A stretch of DNA of 32,701 bases from an uncultured Clostridia bacterium (GCA_947627825.1 CANQXO010000006.1:1-32701); one strand, 5' to 3'. Shown: positions 7,127-14,898, counted from the first letter of the stretch. Notes: generated by a model from the sequence alone, not told the origin. Numbers and translations are program-made.

Positions 7127-7880
7127 AAATTCTATAATTACCTTTTATATAATAAGGAAGAAAGAGCTGATTATTTTTTTCTAATAATTTATTTATTATT
7201 TCATTTTTAGATTTAAAGAAATTATATTTTATAATTAATTTTTGTTTATTATTAAAAAATGCTTTAATCAAAAAATAGTCATTTATTTTTATTTGAAATA
7301 TTTTATTTTTTCTTAGATAATTACATACAAATAATTTGCACGAAATATTTTGAGTTGTACATTTTTTATCTTCACCTAAATATTGACACAACTTTACATC
7401 ATCTATAAATTTAAATATATTTTTAGAATAAACAAAAGAATAACAACAACCATTTTTTTCGTGTGCAGTTTTATGATTTCGAGATGCAATGCATGAATTA
7501 TCGCAGAATTTACAAGGGTTATTTTTTTCCCAAACCAAGTTTAATGACTGAAATAAATTATCATAAATATATGTATATTTTTCTTTTAAATTTGAAATTG
7601 ATATTGCTTTTATAGAAGACAATAAATTATCATTATAATTATTTAATATATATTTTATTTTTTTATCTTTATAGTTTGTATTAAAAATTATTTTTTTATT
7701 TTCTAATTTTATTAATTTTTTTATACATTCTAAATTATAATTATCATCATTAAAATTAATCATTAATGCAGGATTATTTTTTTCATATTTATTTTTTAAA
7801 TCAAAAGGAACAGTTTTAAAATTAATTGCAGAATCATTTAATTCATTAATTATATTTCCTGTATCATCTATAAATAACAT
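7125..7880 (-). CDS. cysteine-rich protein of unknown function
   Basis: 251-aa protein, not recognised with certainty. Start ATG 7880 (MLFIDDTGN) is chosen because AGAGG lies about 9 bases upstream; the longer frame to 7931 has no ribosome site. The N-terminal half is Asn/Lys/Ile-rich. The centre has a Cys cluster, NPCKFCDNSC, then NGCC, KLCQYL, KKC and ISCKLFVC, ten cysteines in all, which suggests a metal site or Fe-S cluster in the style of YkgJ-like Cys-cluster proteins, although the spacing is not a clear match. An in-frame CGA codes the Arg of ASRNH. Sits alone between terminator and spmA, divergent from spmA. Confidence 0.6.
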   Translation of the reverse strand: MLFIDDTGNIINELNDSAINFKTVPFDLKNKYEKNNPALMINFNDDNYNLECIKKLIKLENKKIIFNTNYKDKKIKYILNNYNDNLLSSIKAISISNLKEKYTYIYDNLFQSLNLVWEKNNPCKFCDNSCIASRNHKTAHEKNGCCYSFVYSKNIFKFIDDVKLCQYLGEDKKCTTQNISCKLFVCNYLRKNKIFQIKINDYFLIKAFFNNKQKLIIKYNFFKSKNEIINKLLEKNNQLFLPYYIKGNYRI

Positions 7881-7986
7881 ATTAATTAACCTCTGTAAAA
7901 AATTATAATATAAACATATTAGATAAGTCAACCAACAAAGGTATATTTTAAAATTAAAAAAATATACATTAAATGAGGTGTTTGTC

Positions 7987-8571
7987 TTGAACTATATTTG
8001 GCCTATTATAATAATAATTTCATTTTTGTTTGCTATTATTACAGGTAACATTCAAGTATTAAATAATTCAATTTTTTCATCGGTTTCTGATGTGGTAAAA
8101 CTATCTTTGACACTAGTGGGAAATATGTGCTTATGGTGTGGATTAATGAAAATTGTAAAAGAAACAAAAATAATGAACTATTTAATTAAAATTTTAAAAC
8201 CAGTATTAAATTGGCTATATCCAGAGGCGAATGAAAATAAATCAGCAATGGAAGCTATTTCTATAAATACGGTTTCAAACATTTTAGGTTTAGGAAATGC
8301 AGCGACTCCAGCAGGACTTAAAGCAATGGAAGAACTTCAAAAAGAAAATAAAAACAAAGACGAATTGTCAAATTCTATGATAACCTTAATTGTTTTAAAT
8401 ACTACATCAATACAGTTAATACCAACAACTGCAATTGCTATAAGGTCAGCTTTAGGAGCTAGTAATCCATCAAATATAATTATTCCTATTTGGATATCAA
8501 CTTTGGCAGGAACTTTAGCAGGAATTTGTATGACAAAAATTATAATAAAAAAGGATAGTAAAAAATTATGA
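7987..8571 (+). CDS. spmA: spore maturation protein A (SpmA)
   Basis: Nucleoside-recognition (Gate) domain membrane protein needed with SpmB for spore core dehydration in Bacillus. 194 aa from TTG 7987; GAGGTG (7975-7980) sits 6 bases before it and is itself the GTG of a longer frame. Hydrophobic helices are separated by the family block NTVSNILGLGNAATPAGLKAMEEL and LNTTSIQLIPTTAIAIR. Its TGA stop overlaps the ATG of spmB (ATGA), so the two are translationally coupled. Intact, in contrast to spmB. Confidence 0.93.
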   Translation: MNYIWPIIIIISFLFAIITGNIQVLNNSIFSSVSDVVKLSLTLVGNMCLWCGLMKIVKETKIMNYLIKILKPVLNWLYPEANENKSAMEAISINTVSNILGLGNAATPAGLKAMEELQKENKNKDELSNSMITLIVLNTTSIQLIPTTAIAIRSALGASNPSNIIIPIWISTLAGTLAGICMTKIIIKKDSKKL

Positions 8572-9078
8572 TTTATTTTTCATCTATAATTATTCCACTT
8601 GTAATTTCTATAATTATTTTTTCGGGTCTTGCACAAAATAAAAAGGTGTATGATTTATTTTGCGAGGGAGCAAAAGATGGAATAAAAATAGCAATAACAA
8701 TGTTTCCTACTTTAATAGGAATTTTTTTAGCTATAGGAATGTTAAGAAGTTCAGGTTTGTTAGACTTTATATCTAGTTTATTAGGAGTAGTTTTAAAAAA
8801 TATTAATTTTCCGCGGAGAGATAATTCCTCTTGCATTAATTAAGCCAATTTCCGGTAGTGCATCTATGGCTTTGGCAACAGATATTATTACAAAATTTGG
8901 ACCTGATTCAAGAATAGGTTTAATTGCAGCAACTATAATGTCTGCTTCTGAAACAACATTTTTTGTAATAGCAATTTATATGAATCAAGTTAAAGCAAAA
9001 AAGAGTAGGAAAGTCATTATGCCCGCTCTTATTGCTGATATTGTTAGTATTGTAACTGCAATATTGATAGTTAAATGA
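8568..9078 (+). pseudogene. spmB: spore maturation protein B (SpmB), interrupted by a +1 frameshift
   Basis: Two open frames together give a complete SpmB. The first (8568-8843) runs from ATG overlapping spmA through FPTLIGIFLAIGMLRSSGLLDF; the second continues with EIIPLALIKPISGSASMALATDIITKFGPDSRIGLIAATIMSASETTFFVIAIY, the conserved SpmB core, to the TAA at 9078. The switch must occur in 8811-8817, where the first frame reads CCG CGG AGA. Skipping C8814 gives P-G-E-I-I-P, matching the family pattern (P-x-E-x-I/L-P). Either the gene is broken, the sequence has an inserted base, or ribosomes shift at the CGG. Function as for SpmA. Confidence 0.85.
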
Positions 9079-9114
9079 TGTCAAAAGATGTCGAATTTTG
9101 TCGAACGATTTTTG

Positions 9115-9143
9115 TTGACAAATGGTAAATTTTGGTGTAAAAT
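9115..9143 (+). promoter_or_regulatory. strong promoter upstream of the structured RNA
   Basis: Perfect TTGACA (9115-9120), 17-base spacer, TAAAAT (9138-9143). Predicted start near 9150. No plus-strand protein gene follows until 12973, so this promoter most likely serves the RNA at 9250-9399 (or a precursor). Confidence 0.7.
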
Positions 9144-9149
9144 GCAATC

Positions 9150-9257
9150 ATGAAATTAATTTTTTATTTAGTTTTGTTTTTATCAATTAATTATTTAATC
9201 AGGAAGTTTATTTCTAAAATAATTTCCGCGATAATAAAAAAGTTTTTAATTTTGTAG
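9150..9257 (+). CDS. possible 35-aa hydrophobic basic peptide
   Basis: ATG at 9150 coincides with the expected start point of the promoter at 9115-9143. The peptide has a hydrophobic N-terminal half (MKLIFYLVLFLSINYLI) and a Lys-rich amphipathic end, as in small membrane peptides, but there is no Shine-Dalgarno and a frame this short is expected by chance in such DNA. It could simply be the 5' part of the non-coding transcript. Confidence 0.15.
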   Translation: MKLIFYLVLFLSINYLIRKFISKIISAIIKKFLIL

Positions 9258-9399
9258 AGGAACAGAAGAAAAGTTACCTCCATTATTAGTCTGATTGAAC
9301 CTTTAAACTAACCGGGTTAAACAGCTTTTCTTCGCAAAGGTTAGTAATATTTATAGTATATATAGTGCCCCCATTATAGTAAAAGTTTCCTCTACAAAA
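9250..9399 (+). ncRNA. structured non-coding RNA candidate (6S-like rod?)
   Basis: TTTTGTAGAGGAA (9250-9262) and TTCCTCTACAAAA (9387-9399) are perfectly complementary over 13 bases and close a domain of about 150 bases. Inside, GAAGAAAAG (9265-9273) can pair with CTTTTCTTC (9325-9333), while ACTAACC (9307-9313) can pair with GGTTAGT (9339-9345) and AACCTTT (9298-9304) with AAAGGTT (9336-9342). These are crossing or mutually exclusive, so the RNA could form a pseudoknot or switch. G+C is higher than in nearby spacers. The closing stem with a large interior is reminiscent of 6S RNA, but conserved 6S bases could not be verified and the length is short. Plus strand is preferred because of the promoter at 9115. 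Confidence 0.55.
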
Positions 9400-9411
9400 A
9401 TTTATATATAT

Positions 9412-9891
9412 TTAATGATGATATTTTTCATTATTATTAATTTTGTGACATCTAAAGATTTGCTCTAAAAGAAAAACTCTAATTAAAGTATGTGGGAAAG
9501 TCATTTTTGAAAAGCAAATTTTTTCATTGCACAAATCTTTTACTTTAGAATTCATACCTAAAGTTCCACCAATGATAAAAGTAATAGAACTGTATGAATT
9601 TTGCAAGTTTAAAAGTTTACTTGCAAATTCTTCAGAAGAAATCATTTCTCCACTTAAATCTAAAGCAATAGTATAACTATTTTTTGGAATATGGGAAATG
9701 ATTTCATTACTCTCGTAATCTTTTATTTGATTTTCAATAGATTCGTTGTATTTTTCAGGAATAGTTTTATCTGGAAGTTCTATAATATTCAAATTACAGT
9801 ATTTTGAAAGTCTTTTTGAATATTCTAAAATAGCACCTTTCAAATAACTTTCTCTTATTTTTCCAACTGCAACTATATTTATTTTTAGCAT
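9412..9891 (-). CDS. rlmH: 23S rRNA (pseudouridine1915-N3)-methyltransferase RlmH
   Basis: SPOUT-family methyltransferase (159 aa) that modifies pseudouridine 1915 in helix 69 of 23S rRNA. It starts MLKINIVAVGKIRESYLKGAILEY and carries YTIALDLSGEMISSEEFA, the SAM-knot motif FIIGGTLG and the C-terminal FPHTLIRVFLLEQIFRCHKINNNEKYHH, all diagnostic. Last gene of the minus-strand run spoIIR-murA-walJ-rlmH; rlmH and the walJ/yycJ lactamase gene are close neighbours in many Firmicutes. Confidence 0.95.
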   Translation of the reverse strand: MLKINIVAVGKIRESYLKGAILEYSKRLSKYCNLNIIELPDKTIPEKYNESIENQIKDYESNEIISHIPKNSYTIALDLSGEMISSEEFASKLLNLQNSYSSITFIIGGTLGMNSKVKDLCNEKICFSKMTFPHTLIRVFLLEQIFRCHKINNNEKYHH

Positions 9892-9925
9892 AAAAATTAT
9901 TATACCTTTCTTACATTATATAATA

Positions 9926-10706
9926 TTATAAATTAACTACATTATTAGGTTTATATCTGTCGGCAACTTCAAGTTTTAACTTGTCTACATCAACATTTTT
10001 AGAAATTATGCTAGTCATAACAGTTTGATATGCTAGTTCAGGAAAGTTATTTTGCTCACTTAAATGTCCTAGCATAATATTTTTTAATCCAGACTTTACT
10101 AAAGTAGTAATTGTTAAACCAGCTTCTTCATTTGATAAATGTCCGATTTGGACCTAAAATTCTTCTTTTTAAAGGGTATGGATATCTTGAGCATTGAAGC
10201 ATATTAGGTTCATAATTTGCCTCTAGCAAAAGAAAATCGCTTTCGTCTAAATTATGTAATAATTTATTGTCCATGTGTCCAATATCAGTGGCAATAGTTA
10301 ATTTTTTATTATCATGATATAAAGAAAAGCCACAAGGGTCAGCAGCATCATGAGGTATAGAAAAAGGAAAAACTTTAATATCTCCAATTTCAAATTTTTC
10401 ATTGGACTTATATTTGATTTTAAAGTCTTCAGAAATGTTTTGCTTTAAGTTTGTAAAAGTAGCATTATTAGCATAAATAGGAATACTATATTTTTTGCTG
10501 ATAGTAGATAGACCTTTTACATGGTCAGAATGTTCATGTGAAATTAAAATACCATCGATATCAGATATTTTAACTCCAACCCAATTAAGAGCTTCTTCTA
10601 ATTTTTTAGAAGAAACTCCACAATCAACAAGTAATTTAGTGTTGTCCGTTTCTATAAAAGAGCAATTGCCTGAGCTACCACTATATAAGTTACAAAATTT
10701 AAACAT
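9926..10706 (-). pseudogene. walJ: MBL-fold hydrolase WalJ/YycJ, interrupted by a +1 frameshift
   Basis: Metallo-beta-lactamase-fold protein of the YycJ/WalJ family (an exonuclease-like protein linked to cell-wall/DNA coordination in Bacillus). The N-terminal part has SSGNCSFIET and the zinc motif HEHSDH (residues 57-62), plus TDIGHMD and EANYEPNML. The first frame ends early after LKRRILGPNRTFIK at 10128. One base further in phase the protein resumes as GHLSNEEAGLTITTLVKSGLKNIMLGHLSEQNN and ends at TAA 9926-9928; GHLS is the conserved end of the motif LKRRIL..GHLSN. The shift point is the CGG codon 188 (10145-10143); dropping its C restores N-GHLS. A break, base error or recoding are all possible. 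Confidence 0.88.
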
Positions 10707-10746
10707 TAGTACATCCTATTCTACAATTAATTATTCCACAATTATT

Positions 10747-12003
10747 CTATATTGTTTTCAATTTCAGTTCTCTTTGTTTTGTTATAAATTTTTCTTCAAT
10801 ATGTTCGTAACCTCTGTCAATGTAGTGAATATTGTAAAGCTCACTTGTACCATGTGCAATAATTCCAGCCACCAAAAGGGCTGCTCCTGCACGAAGGTCT
10901 GAAGCATATAGAGGTGCTCCAATCAAATGGTCTACACCTTCAAAAATGGCTGTCTTGCCCTGAGACGAAATCTTAGCGCCCATTTTTATTAGTTCATTTG
11001 TATATTGAAATCTAGAATCCCATATACTCTCATTTATAATACTTGTACCATTTGCAATAGATAAAGCTACTCCCATCTGAGGTTGCAAATCAGTAGGAAA
11101 ACCTGGATAAGGTAAAGTTTTGATATTTGTTGAATGTAGTTTATCTGAGCAACTAACTCTTATTGAATCTCCAAAGTTTTCTATTTTTCCACCCATCTCT
11201 AATATTTTAGCAGAAAGAGAATCCATGTGCTCATAAATACAATTTATTAATATATCACCTTTTGAAGCTAATGCTGCTATCATAAAAGTACCAGTTTCAA
11301 TTTGGTCTGGAACTATAGAGTATGTATGATTTCCAGAAAGTTTAGAAACACCATTAATTTTTATAACATCAGTTCCAGCACCTCTTATATCAGCACCAAC
11401 TGTATTTAAAAAGTTGGCAACATCAACAATATGAGGTTCCTTTGCAACATTGTTTAAAACAGTTGTGCCTTCAGCTAAAACTGAAGCTAGTATTAAATTT
11501 ATAGTAGCACCAACTGATACAACATCAAAATATATAGTAGTACCATGCAATTTTGTAGCATAAGCATTAATTTTTCCTTGACCATATTCAACTTTAGCAC
11601 CAAGTAGTTCAAAACCTTTTATATGTTGGTCAATAGGTCTTGCACCTAAGTTACAACCTCCAGGAAGTCCAACTTCTACATCTTTACACCTACCAAGTAA
11701 AGAGCCTAAAAGATAGTATGAAGCTCTAAATTTACTTGTCATGTCAAGAGGAGCATGTGTATTTTGCAATGACCTAGTATCAACAGTAACCGTATGTTCA
11801 TTTGACCAATTAACTACTGCGCCTAAAGAAGTTAAAATATTACATATAATTTTTACATCACTAATATTAGGAACATTCTCTAATGTAGTAATTCCATCTA
11901 TTAATAAAGTAGCAGGCAAAATTGCAACAGCTGCATTCTTTGCACCGCTTATTTCAACTTCTCCAACTAATCTTGTATCCCCATGTATAACAAATTTCTC
12001 CAA
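10747..12003 (-). CDS. murA: UDP-N-acetylglucosamine 1-carboxyvinyltransferase MurA
   Basis: First committed step of peptidoglycan synthesis: transfers enolpyruvate from PEP to UDP-GlcNAc. It starts EKFVIHGDTRLVGEVEISGAKNAAVAILPA; the catalytic loop VGLPGGCNLGARPID keeps the Cys (residue 117) that fosfomycin alkylates; GFPTDLQPQM and DLRAGAALLVAGIIA are present. Start TTG 12003 is chosen because a GGGGG ribosome-site run lies just upstream and MurA proteins begin at this point; an upstream ATG at 12030 would add nine unusual residues. Follows spoIIR in the same direction and precedes walJ. Confidence 0.93.
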   Translation of the reverse strand: MEKFVIHGDTRLVGEVEISGAKNAAVAILPATLLIDGITTLENVPNISDVKIICNILTSLGAVVNWSNEHTVTVDTRSLQNTHAPLDMTSKFRASYYLLGSLLGRCKDVEVGLPGGCNLGARPIDQHIKGFELLGAKVEYGQGKINAYATKLHGTTIYFDVVSVGATINLILASVLAEGTTVLNNVAKEPHIVDVANFLNTVGADIRGAGTDVIKINGVSKLSGNHTYSIVPDQIETGTFMIAALASKGDILINCIYEHMDSLSAKILEMGGKIENFGDSIRVSCSDKLHSTNIKTLPYPGFPTDLQPQMGVALSIANGTSIINESIWDSRFQYTNELIKMGAKISSQGKTAIFEGVDHLIGAPLYASDLRAGAALLVAGIIAHGTSELYNIHYIDRGYEHIEEKFITKQRELKLKTI

Positions 12004-12081
12004 ATTTATTACCCCCAGTAATTTAATCATATAATATATAACATATAATCAGTAAATTTACAAGATTTTTGAAAAAATTAA

Positions 12082-12777
12082 TTATTTATTAGCGATTTTA
12101 AAGCCAAAGTTTTTAAACAATTCAACTATTTTAAACTTAAATTGAGTTACTTTATTTGTCTCAGAAACTATAGAATAACTTTCATCAGACAAGTTCTCTT
12201 GTAAATTTTCCTTTGATTCATCCGGCACTACGCCTGATGTAACATCAACAAAACATAGGGGAGGAAACATTACGCACCACCAGTTTTGCCCTTTAGCCTT
12301 TTCAATTTTTACTCTTAATGCATCATAAAAACCAGCAGGAAAACTTATATCACCATAAGTTTTTGTAGGAAATTCAAAATTTCCTATTTCTAATTCTACA
12401 TTATAATTATATCCATTTTCCAAAACAACTCTTTGAGCAATTTCTTTAAAATCGTCTAAATGGCTTTGAGCAATACTTATGGCTTCACTTTTATCATTTA
12501 AATTTTGACAAATAGAATTCATATAAGAAATAAGCTCATCTCTAACTTTGTATTTTAAAGCTTGGTCTTCAGCGGAATCACTATTAGCAATAACATGTAA
12601 TCTAAAAATATTTGAGCTTAAGTTGCTAGATATATTTTTGGCATAAGATGAAGCGGATAATGTAAAAAATAACATTACCAGTACAATCAAAATAAGAAAA
12701 TTGCGTTTGCTATTTAAATTATGACTTCCATTTTTATAATTATAAAAAATATGTTTTTTATTAGAAAAATAATTCAT
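12082..12777 (-). CDS. spoIIR: stage II sporulation protein R (SpoIIR)
   Basis: Forespore-made secreted signalling protein that triggers SpoIIGA to process pro-sigmaE in the mother cell. The 231-aa protein has a membrane/signal segment at about 26-46, then RLHVIANSDSAEDQALKYKVRD and the C-terminal FPTKTYGDISFPAGFYDALRVKIEKAKGQNWWCVMFPPLCFVD, both SpoIIR hallmarks. Start ATG 12777 follows AAAGGAGTG. It is the first gene of the minus-strand group with murA, although a separate forespore promoter is expected and was not identified. Its presence supports a true endospore former. Confidence 0.93.
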   Translation of the reverse strand: MNYFSNKKHIFYNYKNGSHNLNSKRNFLILIVLVMLFFTLSASSYAKNISSNLSSNIFRLHVIANSDSAEDQALKYKVRDELISYMNSICQNLNDKSEAISIAQSHLDDFKEIAQRVVLENGYNYNVELEIGNFEFPTKTYGDISFPAGFYDALRVKIEKAKGQNWWCVMFPPLCFVDVTSGVVPDESKENLQENLSDESYSIVSETNKVTQFKFKIVELFKNFGFKIANK

Positions 12778-12921
12778 TATACACTCCTTTCTAAAAAAAT
12801 TAAATTTTCATTTTTACATTAAATTTCTATTTAATAAAATTATTACCTTAAAAAAATTTTTTATACTATTTTGGAAAAAATTTAATGTCGAATTTTTGAA
12901 TACGATTTTTGTGTAACAATA

Positions 12922-12950
12922 TTGACATTTTTGTAACAAAGTGGTAATAT
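12922..12950 (+). promoter_or_regulatory. promoter of the gene at 12973
   Basis: TTGACA (12922-12927), 17 bases, TAATAT (12945-12950) preceded by TGG. The -35 is bracketed by two similar words, TTTTTGTGTAACAA (from 12906) and TTTTTGTAACAA (from 12928), which could be an operator. Confidence 0.65.
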
Positions 12951-12972
12951 TTACCAAGAAGGGAGAAAACAA

Positions 12973-13410
12973 ATGAAAGTAGAGAGGATATGTAATTTTT
13001 ACGCAAGTAAATACCATTTAGGATTAATTTTACTAGAATATTTAAAGGAAAAAAGAACAAAAAAAACTGAAATTATAACTTTTTTACAAGATGAACTAGA
13101 GGATGAAATATATGTATTAAAAGAAAAGTATAATTATAATGAAGAAATAATAGATAATATAAATTTTAAAACAACAAAAAATATATATGAAAAAGAATTA
13201 AAGCCAGCTAAAAATATAATATATATAGTAGAAGGAAATTTACAATATATTAATGAAGCAAATGAATATATTTTAGAAAACACAAATAAAGGGGAAAAAA
13301 TAAGAATAATAAATTGTCACAACTTTGCTCATCAACGAGCATACATGAGAGAAATATTAGAAAAAAGTGATAAAATTTTATACACAACTGGTGAAAAAGT
13401 AATTGACTAA
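12973..13410 (+). CDS. hypothetical protein, 145 aa
   Basis: Not recognised. ATG 12973 follows GAAGGGAG. The protein is soluble, Lys/Glu/Ile/Asn-rich, without a signal peptide: an N-terminal helix (VERICNFYASKYHLGLILLEYLKEKRTKK), an acidic helix ending DELEDEIYVLKEKYNYNEE, then an alternating strand/helix part with NIIYIVEGNLQYINEANEYILEN and KIRIINCHNFAHQRAYMREILEKSDKILYTTG, which looks like a small alpha/beta domain. Divergent from spoIIR and followed by the pyrophosphorylase gene, each with its own promoter. The Arg of HQRAY is an in-frame CGA. It looks like a real gene from its ribosome site, promoter and coding character. Confidence 0.65.
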   Translation: MKVERICNFYASKYHLGLILLEYLKEKRTKKTEIITFLQDELEDEIYVLKEKYNYNEEIIDNINFKTTKNIYEKELKPAKNIIYIVEGNLQYINEANEYILENTNKGEKIRIINCHNFAHQRAYMREILEKSDKILYTTGEKVID

Positions 13411-13429
13411 TTTTTAATATTGGTATAAT
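13403..13429 (+). promoter_or_regulatory. extended -10 promoter of the UDP-sugar pyrophosphorylase gene
   Basis: TTGACT (13403-13408), a short 15-base spacer, TATAAT (13424-13429) preceded by TGG. It overlaps the end of the upstream gene. Expected start near 13436 gives a 5' leader of about 100 bases. Confidence 0.6.
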
Positions 13430-13439
13430 ATATAGTGTA

Positions 13440-13504
13440 TCTAAAAAAATTGTGTATCGTTTTTAGATGTTAGTGGCATGAAGTGTCTATCGTGGCCGAA
13501 GCCA
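13440..13504 (+). promoter_or_regulatory. structured 5' leader of the pyrophosphorylase mRNA
   Basis: Two hairpins can form: TCTAAAAA (13440-13447) with TTTTTAGA (13460-13467), and TGGC-CGAA-GCCA (13493-13504); an upstream TGGC (13474-13477) could compete for the same GCCA. No T-run follows, so it is not a terminator. No known riboswitch was recognised. Confidence 0.35.
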
Positions 13505-13535
13505 TATATTAAATTAATGGCAAAGGAGAAATAAA

Positions 13536-14783
13536 ATGGACGAAAAATTAAAACAAATTCAGAAGACTTTAAAAAAATATGGCCAAGAACAACTATTAGA
13601 TGAATACAATAGGCTTACGGACGAAAAGCAAAAGCAAGATTTTTTAGATAGCTTACTAACTATCGATTACAGTCAAGTAAAAACATTATATGAAAAAAGC
13701 AAAGAGGAACCAACTTTTGTAAATTCAAAAATAGAACCTATTGAGTATGTTGACAAGGCAAAATTATCAAAAGAAGAAAGAGACAAACTAAAAGAAATTG
13801 GAACAAAAGAAATTAAAAAAGGAAAATTAGCTGTTGTAACAATGGCAGGAGGACAAGGAACAAGGTTAGGACACACAGGACCTAAAGGAACATTTGATTT
13901 AGGATTAGATACACATAAATCAATATTCGAAATTCTTACAGATATTTTAATCAAAGCAAGAAAAGATTTTGGGGTTGATATTCCTTGGTACATAATGACT
14001 AGTGAAGAAAATAACGAAACGACAGAAAGATTTTTCGAGAAAAACAACTATTTTGGATATCCAAAAGCATGCGTAACATTTTTTAAACAAGGCAAACTTC
14101 CAATGATATCAACAGAAGGAAAAATCCTAGTTGATGAAAAGCATAAAGTAAAACAAGCAGCTGATGGACATGGAGGAATATTCCACTCTATGCTAAAGGA
14201 AGGCGTAATATATGACATGAAAGCTAGAGGTGTAGAATGGGTATTTGTTGGAGGAGTTGACAATGTTTTAGTAAAACCAGTTGACCCAATACTACTTGGA
14301 CTATCAGTAAAGAAAAAAGTAATGGCAGCTGGAAAAAGTATTGTAAAAGCTAGTCCAACAGAAAAAGTTGGAGTATTTTGCAAAAGAAATGGAAGACCAA
14401 GTGTTATTGAATACACAGAAATAACTCCTGAAATGGCAGAGGAAAGAGATGAAAAAGGCGAATTAAAATATGGAGAATCTCATATACTTTGCAATTTGTT
14501 TAGTTTAAAAGCTATTGAAAAAGTTAGTCAAATGGAATTACCATATCATATAGCATTCAAAAAAGCAAAATACATAGATAAAGATGGAAATCTTGTAGTT
14601 CCAGACAAACCAAATGCTTATAAATTTGAAGCATTCTTATTCGATGCGTTTGAGAGTTTAGATAGTTTTGCTGTATTAAGAGTAAAAAGAGAAAATGAAT
14701 TTGCTCCAGTAAAAAATGCAGAGGGAGTAGACAGTCCAGAAACAGCAAGAAAGTTATATAAAGATTTTCATAGCAAACAATAA
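13536..14783 (+). CDS. UTP-dependent sugar-1-phosphate uridylyltransferase (UDPGP family)
   Basis: 415-aa enzyme of the UDPGP family (eukaryotic-type UDP-glucose/UDP-N-acetylhexosamine pyrophosphorylases), making a UDP-sugar from UTP and a sugar 1-phosphate. The nucleotide-binding motif MAGGQGTRLGHTGPKG is at residues 103-118; WYIMTSEENNETTERFF, QADGHGGIF and FVGGVDNVLVKPVDP follow, as in N-acetylhexosamine pyrophosphorylases. The C-terminus NAYKFEAFLFDAFESLDSFAVLRVKRENEFAPVKNAEGVDSPETAR is typical. AAAGGAG precedes ATG 13536. The next gene is a phosphohexomutase, which would supply the sugar 1-phosphate. Substrate (GlcNAc-1-P or Glc-1-P) cannot be decided by eye. Confidence 0.88.
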   Translation: MDEKLKQIQKTLKKYGQEQLLDEYNRLTDEKQKQDFLDSLLTIDYSQVKTLYEKSKEEPTFVNSKIEPIEYVDKAKLSKEERDKLKEIGTKEIKKGKLAVVTMAGGQGTRLGHTGPKGTFDLGLDTHKSIFEILTDILIKARKDFGVDIPWYIMTSEENNETTERFFEKNNYFGYPKACVTFFKQGKLPMISTEGKILVDEKHKVKQAADGHGGIFHSMLKEGVIYDMKARGVEWVFVGGVDNVLVKPVDPILLGLSVKKKVMAAGKSIVKASPTEKVGVFCKRNGRPSVIEYTEITPEMAEERDEKGELKYGESHILCNLFSLKAIEKVSQMELPYHIAFKKAKYIDKDGNLVVPDKPNAYKFEAFLFDAFESLDSFAVLRVKRENEFAPVKNAEGVDSPETARKLYKDFHSKQ

Positions 14784-14791
14784 TATTTAAA

Positions 14792-14825
14792 AAAGAAAAT
14801 AAGCTTTTTCAAGCTTGTTTTCTTT
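14792..14825 (+). terminator. hairpin terminator after the pyrophosphorylase gene
   Basis: AAAGAAAATAAGCTT (14792-14806), loop TTTC, AAGCTTGTTTTCTTT (14811-14825): 15 pairs with one G-U. The T-rich 3' arm can serve as the release tract. It partly insulates the pyrophosphorylase gene from the mutase gene. Confidence 0.65.
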
Positions 14826-14873
14826 CTTAGGTTTATAGATAAATCCATAAAATCTAAATGTAGAAAAAGGAGA

Positions 14874-14888
14874 GTATGATTTTCATAC
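14874..14888 (+). promoter_or_regulatory. hairpin between Shine-Dalgarno and start codon of the mutase
   Basis: GTATGA-TTT-TCATAC is a perfect 6-pair hairpin between AAGGAGAG (14867-14874) and ATG 14899. The linear distance from GGAG to the ATG is about 26 bases, too long; with the hairpin folded it becomes about 11. The other ATG inside the hairpin (14876) is only 3 bases from GGAG and opens a 12-codon frame. Confidence 0.45.
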
Positions 14889-14898
14889 GAGAAAATAG

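Noticed and set aside
9250..9399. cis-acting riboswitch
   Set aside because: No plus-strand gene lies downstream before 12973; the adjacent rlmH is on the other strand and ends here.
10495..10902. 135-codon plus-strand frame across walJ/murA
   Set aside because: Shadow of the minus-strand genes; no ribosome site.
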